Source: an uncultured Olsenella sp. (GTDB taxonomy: Bacteria > Actinomycetota > Coriobacteriia > Coriobacteriales > Atopobiaceae). From it: a stretch of 10,854 bases of DNA. The notes beneath the pieces were generated by a model. It made no database searches. It saw nothing but the letters and a program-made list of their open reading frames with translations, and was not told the origin of the DNA. The stretch is taken from NCBI GenBank assembly GCA_959598545.1, contig CAUGFC010000065.1:1-10854 (forward strand), given 5' to 3'. Positions 1-7,753 of this stretch are shown piece by piece. The stretch's first letter is position 1. Each line of letters begins with the position of its first letter. The position numbers and the translations under genes were made by a program.

Positions 1-234
1 TACGACGGTCTTGAGGACGTCACCGAGAAGCCTGGCGGAGACGACCAGAAGCCTGGTGGCGACGACCAGAAGCCTGGTGGTGACACCACCAAGCCCGGTG
101 ACGACGGCCAGCAGGGCGGTAGCCAGCAGGGTGACGGCCTTGCCCAGACGAGCGACCCGACGTCTTTCGTCGCGGTTCTCGCCACGGCACTTGCCGGCGC
201 CGGCGCGCTCGCTATCTCCCGCAAGCGTCGCTAG
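1..234 (+). CDS. C-terminus of an LPXTG-like, sortase-anchored surface protein (partial)
   Basis: The reading frame is open from the first base and ends at TAG 232-234. The N-terminus lies outside the window, leaving 77 residues. Residues 10-37 are four 7-residue repeats of the type KPGGDDQ, a hydrophilic Pro/Gly/Asp spacer typical of cell-wall-spanning segments. Next comes a Gln/Gly-rich stretch, then LAQTSD at residues 47-52, a hydrophobic segment from about 55 to 72, and the basic tail SRKRR. That order (sorting motif, membrane segment, positive tail) is the classical cell-wall sorting signal. LAQTS departs from the canonical LPXTG in having Ala for Pro and Ser for Gly. I infer covalent anchoring to peptidoglycan by a class-matched sortase. 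Nothing of the functional ectodomain is visible, so the role (adhesin, enzyme or pilin) cannot be stated. A strong terminator follows 37 bases after the stop. Confidence 0.85.
   Translation, partial: YDGLEDVTEKPGGDDQKPGGDDQKPGGDTTKPGDDGQQGGSQQGDGLAQTSDPTSFVAVLATALAGAGALAISRKRR
28..111 (+). repeat. Four tandem 21-bp repeats encoding KPGGDDQ-type heptapeptides
   Basis: Units lie at 28-48, 49-69, 70-90 and 91-111. The first two encode KPGGDDQ exactly. The third is KPGGDTT and the fourth KPGDDGQ. The repeats are in frame with the surface protein and form its wall-spanning spacer. Near-identical DNA copies of this kind can expand or contract by slippage or recombination, so repeat number may vary between strains (inference). 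Confidence 0.9.
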
Positions 235-271
235 CTCCACCTTCGGCCTAGCCGGAACATAGCTCCAAGAG

Positions 272-303
272 GGGGCGGCCCGATTCCTCGGGTCGCCCCT
301 TTC
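272..303 (+). terminator. Rho-independent terminator of the surface-protein gene
   Basis: A 12-bp stem pairs 272-283 (GGGGCGGCCCGA) with 288-299 (TCGGGTCGCCCC). It has one G-U pair and a 4-base TTCC loop, and is followed by TTT. It lies 37 bases after the stop codon and closes the upstream unit. Confidence 0.85.
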
Positions 304-348
304 GTGAGTCATGGCCTGTATTTGTTGCGGGTGCCCCGAACGGACCAA

Positions 349-787
349 ACACAAATCGGTCATCTGTGTGCGCGGCCAACACAGATCAGGCATCTGTGTG
401 CCGCAAAGCCCCCGCAGCAATGCCGCATCTGTAAAGGCGTCCGACATAGAGACGTCCAGGTTGCAATTCCGCAGATAAACGTTGCACTCAAGGCTAGCCC
501 GAAGCATGAACGTTCTTCTCGCCAACACAAATGACGCAGCTGTGTTCTCGCTGCACACAAATGCACCATCTGTGTCGGACGTACACACATTTGCAGCATT
601 TGTGTTGACCTCAGGACACAAATGCCCGATGTGTGTCCGGAAGACATGTCCAAAAGCCGTCTCCGTCCCTGCAGGACGACACAGATGCCCCAACTGTGTC
701 CGCACAGCACACATATGCCCCATCTGTGTCCGCCAACACCACTCCTTGCCATCCGTGTCCGCCGACACCACTCCTGGCCATCTGCGT
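349..787. repeat. Array of imperfect 21-bp palindromes, mostly on a 30-bp period; no gene in this stretch
   Basis: Eight clear units have the pattern ACACA(A/G/T)ATG-N3-CATCTGTGT. They lie at 349-369, 379-399, 525-545, 555-575, 585-605, 616-636, 679-699 and 709-729. Two longer 23-bp variants beginning ACACCACTCC lie at 736-758 and 765-787. A decayed unit is at 414-434. Within runs the start-to-start distance is 30 (349/379, 525/555/585, 679/709) or 31 (585/616), so 9- or 10-base non-conserved spacers separate the units. Left and right arms are inverted copies of each other with frequent mismatch at the sixth base. This looks more like an array of dimer-binding DNA sites than conserved RNA hairpins. 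Short open frames on both strands here have 10-residue periodicity, which is a by-product of the 30-bp period, and they lack ribosome binding sites. Bases 304-348, 435-524 and 788-847 show nothing I recognise. Confidence 0.85.
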
Positions 788-847
788 CCGGGCCACGTCA
801 CCCGCGACGCCCCAACATTTGAACACCCTGTGAGCGCAAAATTCACC

Positions 848-876
848 TAGCCTGACCAGCGGACCTGCGCTATACT
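848..876 (+). promoter_or_regulatory. Probable rplM-rpsI promoter
   Basis: TATACT at 871-876 is a good sigma-70-type -10 hexamer in an otherwise GC-rich setting, 95 bases before rplM. The hexamer 17 bases upstream, TAGCCT at 848-853, is a weak -35 match, so activity may depend on an upstream element or on an activator. Transcription would start near 883 and give a leader of about 88 bases. Confidence 0.55.
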
Positions 877-921
877 CTTACAGCTTTTCCACAGAGCCCC
901 GTAATCTCTGACAAAAAGCAC

Positions 922-943
922 GGCGGTTTGTCCAGAAGCCGCC
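922..943 (+). promoter_or_regulatory. Hairpin in the rplM leader
   Basis: GGCGGTTT (922-929) pairs with AAGCCGCC (936-943) across a 6-base loop, including one G-U pair. It sits 16 bases ahead of the rplM ribosome binding site at 959-964. L13 leaders with autoregulatory structure are known in other bacteria. Whether this hairpin binds L13 or S9 is inference only. Confidence 0.45.
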
Positions 944-970
944 ACCAAGCAGGTACGTAGGAGGAGTCAA

Positions 971-1411
971 GTGAAGAAGTCGACTCAGTTCGCCAAGAAC
1001 GGCGAAGTCGAGCGCAAGTGGGTGCTCATCGACGCCGAGGGCGCGACGCTCGGTCGTCTGGCCACCACCGCGGCCATGATCCTGCGCGGCAAGAACAAGC
1101 CGCAGTACACCCCCAACGCCGACACCGGTGACTTCGTCGTCGTCATCAACGCCGACAAGGTCGTCCTCACGGGCGTCAAGGCCGATCACAAGCAGTACTG
1201 GCGCTACTCCGGCTATCTCGGCGGCCTCAAGCTCGAGAGCTTCCGCGAGGCCATGGAGAAGCACCCCGAGCGTGTCGTCGAGCACGCCATCAAGGGCATG
1301 CTCCCCAAGACCACCCTCGGCCGCAAGCAGGGCATGAAGCTCAAGGTCTACGCTGGCCCCGAGCACCCGCACACGGCCCAGAACCCCGTCAAGATTGATT
1401 GGAGGGCCTAA
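971..1411 (+). CDS. rplM: 50S ribosomal protein L13
   Basis: Encodes 146 residues, the usual length for bacterial L13, an early-assembling component of the large ribosomal subunit that contacts 23S rRNA. Family signatures are visible: VERKWVLIDAEGATLGRLA near residues 14-32, LRGKNKPQYTPNADTGDFV near 38-56, the VINADKVVLTG stretch, and SGYLGGLK near 80. The start is GTG, chosen because AGGAGG (959-964) sits 6 bases upstream and because the N-terminus aligns with the family there. The gene is co-transcribed with rpsI, whose ribosome binding site lies inside the last codons of rplM. The identification is certain. Confidence 0.98.
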   Translation: MKKSTQFAKNGEVERKWVLIDAEGATLGRLATTAAMILRGKNKPQYTPNADTGDFVVVINADKVVLTGVKADHKQYWRYSGYLGGLKLESFREAMEKHPERVVEHAIKGMLPKTTLGRKQGMKLKVYAGPEHPHTAQNPVKIDWRA

Positions 1412-1413
1412 CG

Positions 1414-1809
<396 letters not shown>

Positions 1810-1832
1810 GGCTTCTTCGCATACGCTCTTTC

Positions 1833-1865
1833 GGGCCCGTCGAGTCCTTCTCGGCGGGCCCTTTT
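1833..1865 (+). terminator. Rho-independent terminator of rplM-rpsI
   Basis: A 12-bp stem pairs GGGCCCGTCGAG (1833-1844) with CTCGGCGGGCCC (1850-1861). It has one G-U pair and a 5-base loop, followed by TTTT. It lies 23 bases after the rpsI stop and separates the ribosomal operon from the glmM unit. Confidence 0.92.
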
Positions 1866-1887
1866 CGTGCGCAGGGTGCGGGGTGCG

Positions 1888-2119
1888 GGTTAGAACGACC
1901 TCGCCGTTCCCGTCCTTCTCGCCGGGCGGGTTAAAGCGGCCTCGTCGTCCCCCTCGGCGGCGGTGTTTTGGTTAAAACGACCTCATCGTCCCCCTCGAAA
2001 ATGGCTCGTGAAGGGGGACGATGAGGTAGTTCTAACCCAGACAGCTCCGCCGAGGGGGACGATGCGTTGTTTCTAGCCCGGAGGTGTCCCCGGAGGGGGC
2101 GCCCCAGTCGTCTCCAACC
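1888..2119. repeat. Six-unit array: three direct then three inverted 27-bp repeats on an exact 41-bp period; no gene here
   Basis: Forward units start at 1888, 1929 and 1970. Inverted units start at 2011, 2052 and 2093. All six starts are exactly 41 bases apart. The forward unit begins GGTTARAACGACC and ends CGTCCCCCTC. The reverse units begin GAGGGGG and end (C)TAACC, CTAGCC or CCAACC. The central pair, 1970-1995 and 2012-2037, forms a 26-bp inverted repeat with two mismatches around a 16-base spacer. The outer units are more diverged (the sixth is weakest, keeping GGTT and CCCCCTC). Fourteen-base spacers between units are not conserved. The stretch 1866-2263 between the rpsI terminator and glmM has no plausible coding region. 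I cannot assign the array to a named repeat family. It could be protein-binding DNA, a structured transcript or a decayed mobile repeat. Confidence 0.88.
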
Positions 2120-2209
2120 CGTGCGGCGAGAAGGGCGTGACGCGGCGGCGCTCCACCGCGCCGCATGGACGTTTCGAGCGAGAGGACCATCCGTTCGTGG
2201 TCTGTCACG

Positions 2210-2225
2210 CATTTGTGCCACAATG
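2210..2225 (+). promoter_or_regulatory. Small palindrome upstream of glmM, possible operator or promoter element
   Basis: TTGTG-C-CACAA (2213-2223) is a perfect 11-base palindrome about 40 bases before the glmM start. It overlaps CACAAT, a weak -10 candidate, for which I see no convincing -35. The flanking CATTTGTG (2210-2217) resembles the right arm of the palindromes in the 349-787 array. The glmM unit must have a promoter in this interval because it follows a strong terminator, but I cannot place it with confidence. Confidence 0.25.
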
Positions 2226-2263
2226 AGTGGGTCTTTTTCTGTAGACCACCTGGAGGGCTCAGC

Positions 2264-3601
2264 ATGAAGTACTTTGGCACCGACGGATTCCGCGGCGAGG
2301 CAAACAACACCCTGACCGTGGACCACGCGTTCAAGATCGGTCGCTACGTGGGCTGGTACTACGGCGCGCGCCAGGAGCGCAAGGCGCGCGTGGTCGTGGG
2401 CAAGGACACGCGCCGCTCCAGCTACATGTTCGAGAACGCCCTGGTCGCCGGCCTCGTCGCCTCCGGCGCCGACGCCTACCTCCTGCACGTGATCCCCACC
2501 CCGGGCGTGGCGTACGAGACCGTCGACGGCCGCTTCGACTGCGGCATCATCATCTCCGCGAGCCACAACCCCTACACCGACAACGGCATCAAGCTCGTCA
2601 ACGGCGAGGGCTACAAGATGGACGAGGACGTCCTCGAGCTCATCGAGGCCTACATCGACGGCGAGGTCGAGGTCCCGCTGGCGACCGGCGACGCCATCGG
2701 CTGCACCGTTGACTACATGCAGGGTCGCAACCGCTACATCGCGCACCTGATCGCGAGCGCGAACTTCTCGCTCCAGGGCGTGAAGATCGGCCTGGACTGC
2801 GCCAACGGCGCCGCGTCCTCGGTCGCCAAGCCGGTCTTCGACGCGCTCGGCGCCGACGTCCGCGTGATCAACAACGCCCCCGACGGCTTCAACATCAACG
2901 TCGACTGCGGCTCCACCCACATCGACCGCCTGCGCCGTCACGTGGTCGAGCAGGGCCTGGACGTCGGCTTTGCCTATGACGGCGACGCCGACCGGTGCCT
3001 CGCCGTGGACGAGCGCGGCAACGTGGTGGACGGTGACCTGATCCTCTACGTCTGCGGCGTCTACCTGAACAAGCACGGTCGTCTCACCGCCGGCACCGTG
3101 GTCCCCACCGTCATGAGCAACTACGGCCTGTTCAAGGCCCTCGACGAGGCGCACCTCTCCTATGAGACCACCGCGGTGGGCGACCGCTTCGTCTATGCCT
3201 GCATGCGCGAGAAGGGCTACAGCCTGGGCGGCGAGCAGTCCGGCCACATCATCTTCGGCGACATCGAGTGCACCGGCGACGGCATCATGACGTCCCTGCG
3301 CCTCATGGAGGTCATCCGCGCCGAGCGCGAGACGCTCTCCCAGCTCTGCGCCCCGGTGAAGCTCTATCCGCAGGAGCTCGTGAACGTCCGTGTGAAGGAC
3401 AAGGACGCCGCGATGGGGGACGCCGCCGTGCTGGACTCCGTCAAGCGGGCCGAGGAGTTCCTCGCCGGCCAGGGTCGCGTGCTCGTGCGCGCCTCCGGCA
3501 CCGAGCCGCTCGTGCGCGTGCTGGCCGAGGCGCCCACCGAGGAGCTCTGCAAGCAGGCGAACGGCATCGTGCTCGAGGCGCTGGAGCCCCATCGCGCGTA
3601 G
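2264..3601 (+). CDS. glmM: Phosphoglucosamine mutase
   Basis: Encodes 445 residues, the family's usual length. GlmM converts glucosamine-6-phosphate to glucosamine-1-phosphate in the cytoplasm on the way to UDP-GlcNAc and peptidoglycan. All hallmark loops of the alpha-D-phosphohexomutase family are present. FGTDGFRG is at the N-terminus. ISASHNP at 97-103 carries the phosphorylated serine (Ser100). The metal-binding loop DGDADR is at 239-244, the sugar-binding loop GEQSGH at 323-328, and the phosphate-binding RASGTEPLVRV at 409-419. The ATG at 2264 is chosen over an in-frame upstream ATG at 2165 because GGAGGG (2252-2257) precedes it and because MKYFGTDG is the canonical start. A weak hairpin, GGTCT/AGACC (2230-2247), lies just upstream of the ribosome binding site. 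It is followed by glmS, the preceding enzyme of the same pathway. Confidence 0.98.
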   Translation: MKYFGTDGFRGEANNTLTVDHAFKIGRYVGWYYGARQERKARVVVGKDTRRSSYMFENALVAGLVASGADAYLLHVIPTPGVAYETVDGRFDCGIIISASHNPYTDNGIKLVNGEGYKMDEDVLELIEAYIDGEVEVPLATGDAIGCTVDYMQGRNRYIAHLIASANFSLQGVKIGLDCANGAASSVAKPVFDALGADVRVINNAPDGFNINVDCGSTHIDRLRRHVVEQGLDVGFAYDGDADRCLAVDERGNVVDGDLILYVCGVYLNKHGRLTAGTVVPTVMSNYGLFKALDEAHLSYETTAVGDRFVYACMREKGYSLGGEQSGHIIFGDIECTGDGIMTSLRLMEVIRAERETLSQLCAPVKLYPQELVNVRVKDKDAAMGDAAVLDSVKRAEEFLAGQGRVLVRASGTEPLVRVLAEAPTEELCKQANGIVLEALEPHRA

Positions 3602-3631
3602 GCGCGCGGGAACCAGGCACGGACCGAACCC

Positions 3632-3653
3632 ACGGGCGGCGCTGCCGTCCCGT
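3632..3653 (+). promoter_or_regulatory. Hairpin between glmM and glmS
   Basis: ACGGGCGGC (3632-3640) pairs with GCCG-T-CCCGT (3644-3653), giving 9 bp with one bulged T and a GCT loop. It ends 5 bases before the glmS ribosome binding site GGAGG (3659-3663). No T-run follows, so it is not a terminator. It may tune glmS translation or mRNA stability (inference). The 66-base gap is too short for a glmS ribozyme. Confidence 0.4.
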
Positions 3654-3667
3654 CCAGAGGAGGCACC

Positions 3668-5518
<1,851 letters not shown>

Positions 5519-5520
5519 CC

Positions 5521-6060
5521 ATGGCAACTGCTGGAATCGGCGTGGACATGCTGGAGATTGACCGCATGGAGCGGGTGCTCGCGCGACGTCCCAACTTCGC
5601 GCGGCGCGTCTTCACCGACGAGGAGCGGGCCTACTGCGAGCGGTGCGCGCGTCCGGCCGAGCACTACGCAGCCCGCTTCGCGGCGCGCGAGGCCGTGGTC
5701 AAGGCGCTGGGGACCGGCTTTGCGGACGGCGTCGGGTTTCGCGACGTGTCCGTCGGCCGCGACGAGTCGGGCCGTCCGCGCGCGCTGCTGAGCGGCCGCG
5801 CGGCGGAGGTCGCCCGCGAGAAGGGCATCCGCGAGATCGCCCTCTCCATATCGCACACCCACGATGTCGCGGTCGCAAACGCCATTGCGGTGACCGACGA
5901 CGTCCGCCCCGCGCCCGACACCCGTCGTGACGCGGAGCGCGCCCTCGCGAACTCGTTCAAGGAGGCGCGCGCCGTGCTTGACGAGCTCGAGCGCGTGCAG
6001 GATGCGGAGCTCGACGACCTGGAGGTCAGGGCGGCGGGGTCGCCCCGGCAGGACTCTTGA
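5521..6060 (+). CDS. acpS: Holo-[acyl-carrier-protein] synthase with a C-terminal extension
   Basis: Transfers the phosphopantetheine arm of CoA to apo-ACP, activating it for fatty-acid synthesis. The 4'-phosphopantetheinyl transferase core covers residues 1 to about 126. GIGVDMLEIDR at 5-15 carries the Mg-binding Asp9. FAAREAVVKALG at 53-64 carries Glu57 and Lys61. The core closes with SISHTHDVAVANAIAV at 109-124. Bacterial AcpS is usually about 120-130 residues, whereas this one has 179. The extra ~53 residues are rich in Arg, Glu, Ala and Asp (for example RRDAERALANSFKEARAVL) and look like a helical, possibly coiled tail with no motif I recognise. The start ATG follows the glmS stop by 2 bases and uses GGTGGAG inside the glmS end. 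The alternative is that the tail is clade-specific and non-essential. Confidence 0.94.
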   Translation: MATAGIGVDMLEIDRMERVLARRPNFARRVFTDEERAYCERCARPAEHYAARFAAREAVVKALGTGFADGVGFRDVSVGRDESGRPRALLSGRAAEVAREKGIREIALSISHTHDVAVANAIAVTDDVRPAPDTRRDAERALANSFKEARAVLDELERVQDAELDDLEVRAAGSPRQDS

Positions 6061-6061
6061 G

Positions 6062-6093
6062 TATGATGGGTGGCGACCAAGTTCGCCGTCGCC
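6062..6093 (+). promoter_or_regulatory. Possible internal -10 element and hairpin before nnr
   Basis: TATGAT at 6062-6067 matches the -10 consensus at five of six bases and falls directly after the acpS stop. No good -35 is visible at the right distance. Immediately downstream GGCGAC (6072-6077) pairs with GTCGCC (6088-6093) over a 10-base loop, just before the nnr ribosome binding site. A weak internal promoter is possible, but chance is also plausible. Confidence 0.25.
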
Positions 6094-6109
6094 CTCCGGA
6101 GGTGCGGAT

Positions 6110-7723
6110 ATGCAGCCAGTGCTGAACATTGACGACGTGAAGCGCGTCGAGGTGGCCCTGACCCGCGAGGGCGTGAGCGTTTCCGAGCTCATGCACCGGG
6201 CCGGACTCGCCGCCGCCCAAGAGGTGCTCGAGCTGGGCGAGATGGACAACGTCGTGGTCCTCGCCGGCATGGGCAACAACGGCGGCGACGGGTGGGTCGC
6301 CGCCGAGGCGCTGCGCGCCCAGGGCGCCAACGTCACCGTGGTGTCCCCCGTCGAGCCCGACGCGCTCCCCGGGGACCTCCCGCGCCAGGTGGCGCAGAGC
6401 GCGGTGCGCGCCGGCGCCTCGGTGCTGGTGGGGCCGTCCCGCGACGAGCTCGACGACCTTCTCGCCACGGCGGACGTCGCCCTCGACTGCATGCTCGGCA
6501 CCGGCTTCCACGGGGAGGTCAGGGCCCCGTTCGACATCTGGATCGAGTGCCTCAACGCCAGTGCGGCCCGCGTGGTCTCCGTCGACGTCCCGAGCGGCCT
6601 GTCCGCCCAGACCGGCCTTGCCGCCGACGCGTGCGTGGTCGCTGACATGACGGTGACGATGCTGGCGCTCAAGCCGGGCCTGCTGACCGACGACGGGCGG
6701 GACGTGTGCGGCGCCATCGTCGTTGCGCCGCTCGCCGAGCAGACCGACCGGCTCGTGGTCGACGAGGACCCCGTCGCCTGGAGGACGGACCTCGCGGACT
6801 ACCTCGAGGCGCTGCTCCCGCGCACGTCCGCCGTCGACAAGTTCAGCCGCGGCTCCGTGCTCGTCGTGGGCGGCTCGAGGCGCTACCCGGGCGCCGCGAT
6901 CATGGCCGCCCTCGCCGCCGCTCGCATGGGCGCCGGCTACGTGACGCTGGCGACCCCCGCCTCCGCGGCGGCGGTCGCCCAGGCGCACCTGCTGGAGATC
7001 CCCGTGGTGCCGCTCCCGGAGGACGCCGACGGGACCCTGACCGCCGACGCGCGCGACGTGGTCTGCAAGCTCGCCGAGCGCTCCTCCGCGGTCCTGGTGG
7101 GCCCGGGGCTCCGCGTGAGCGGCGGCACCTGCGCCGTCGTCTCGGCCCTTCTCGGCATGGACGTCCCGCTGGTGGTGGACGCCGACGGCCTCAACTGCCT
7201 CGCGCGCCTGACTAACGGCGCGCTCCCGCAGTACCCCGAGATCATCCGCCGCTCCGCCCCGCTCGTCCTCACCCCGCACCGGGGCGAGCTGGCGCGCCGG
7301 GTTGGCCGTCCGGCTGGCGGGGTCTCCTCACTCTCCGACCAGCTCGACGCCGCGCGCGACATCGTCTGGGCGGACGGGGGCTCCGAGCTCGTCGTCGTGG
7401 GCAAGGGCACCGCGACCTGCTGCGTGAGCGTTGAGCGGGCCGTGCTCCCCAAGCCGGGTCCGGCCGCGCTCGCCACGGCGGGGTCGGGCGACGTGCTGGC
7501 GGGCATGATGGCGTCCGCGATAGCCCAGCGCTCCGAGGTCGGCGTCGACCCCGCGCTGCTGGCCGCCTACGTCTGCGAGGTGCACGCCTACGCCGGAACG
7601 CTCGCCGCCGAGCGCCGGGGCTCGCGCGCAGTGATGGCGAGTGACATCATAGACGTGGTCGGCGTCGCCTCGGACGCCGTCGACGCGCACGTCGCCTATC
7701 CCGACGGACCGGCGGGGGAGTAA
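6110..7723 (+). CDS. nnr: Bifunctional NAD(P)H-hydrate epimerase / ADP-dependent NAD(P)H-hydrate dehydratase
   Basis: Encodes 537 residues with both halves of the YjeF two-domain architecture. It repairs NADH and NADPH that have become hydrated at the nicotinamide ring. The N-terminal domain epimerises R-hydrates to S-hydrates, and the C-terminal domain dehydrates the S form using ADP. The N-terminal YjeF domain (about 1-215) shows GNNGGDG at 55-61, DCMLGTGFHGEVR near 126-138, and VDVPSGL at 158-164. The C-terminal ribokinase-like domain (about 235-525) shows KFSRGSVLVVGGSRRYPGAA near 244-263, GPGL at 331-334, VVDADGLN near 355-362, LTPHRGEL near 387-394, and TAGSGDVLAGM at 456-466 with catalytic Asp461. 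The ATG at 6110 has GGAGG at 6098-6102. The frame extends further upstream, but only as overlap with acpS. It sits in the envelope/maintenance operon 49 bases after acpS. Confidence 0.96.
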   Translation: MQPVLNIDDVKRVEVALTREGVSVSELMHRAGLAAAQEVLELGEMDNVVVLAGMGNNGGDGWVAAEALRAQGANVTVVSPVEPDALPGDLPRQVAQSAVRAGASVLVGPSRDELDDLLATADVALDCMLGTGFHGEVRAPFDIWIECLNASAARVVSVDVPSGLSAQTGLAADACVVADMTVTMLALKPGLLTDDGRDVCGAIVVAPLAEQTDRLVVDEDPVAWRTDLADYLEALLPRTSAVDKFSRGSVLVVGGSRRYPGAAIMAALAAARMGAGYVTLATPASAAAVAQAHLLEIPVVPLPEDADGTLTADARDVVCKLAERSSAVLVGPGLRVSGGTCAVVSALLGMDVPLVVDADGLNCLARLTNGALPQYPEIIRRSAPLVLTPHRGELARRVGRPAGGVSSLSDQLDAARDIVWADGGSELVVVGKGTATCCVSVERAVLPKPGPAALATAGSGDVLAGMMASAIAQRSEVGVDPALLAAYVCEVHAYAGTLAAERRGSRAVMASDIIDVVGVASDAVDAHVAYPDGPAGE

Positions 7724-7724
7724 C

Positions 7725-7739
7725 GCGGCCGCAGGCCGC
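7725..7739 (+). promoter_or_regulatory. Hairpin between nnr and alr
   Basis: A perfect 6-bp stem, GCGGCC/GGCCGC with a GCA loop, starts one base after the nnr stop and ends just before the alr ribosome binding region GGAAGGTGGAG (7741-7751). It could limit access to the alr start (inference). No T-run follows. Confidence 0.4.
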
Positions 7740-7753
7740 AGGAAGGTGGAGCC

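Noticed and set aside
360..752. Minus-strand open frame with 10-residue Cys/His repeats (TQM-HLC type)
   Set aside because: The 10-residue repeat is a direct consequence of the 30-bp palindrome period. Similar frames are open on both strands, and no ribosome binding site precedes the ATG.
349..787. CRISPR array
   Set aside because: Repeats are 21 bp and only partly conserved, the non-conserved spacers are 9-10 bases, which is too short for CRISPR spacers, and no cas genes are in the window.
482..850. Plus-strand open frames across the 349-787 array
   Set aside because: Same cause: periodic DNA keeps several frames open. There is no codon bias like the real genes and no ribosome binding site.
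1888..2119. Insertion sequence or intact MITE
   Set aside because: There is an inverted-repeat structure but no transposase and no evident target-site duplication, and the exact 41-bp multi-unit period is not typical of a single transposon end pair.
3602..3667. glmS ribozyme upstream of glmS
   Set aside because: The gap is only 66 bases and contains a simple hairpin, while the ribozyme core is much longer. It is known mainly from Firmicutes.
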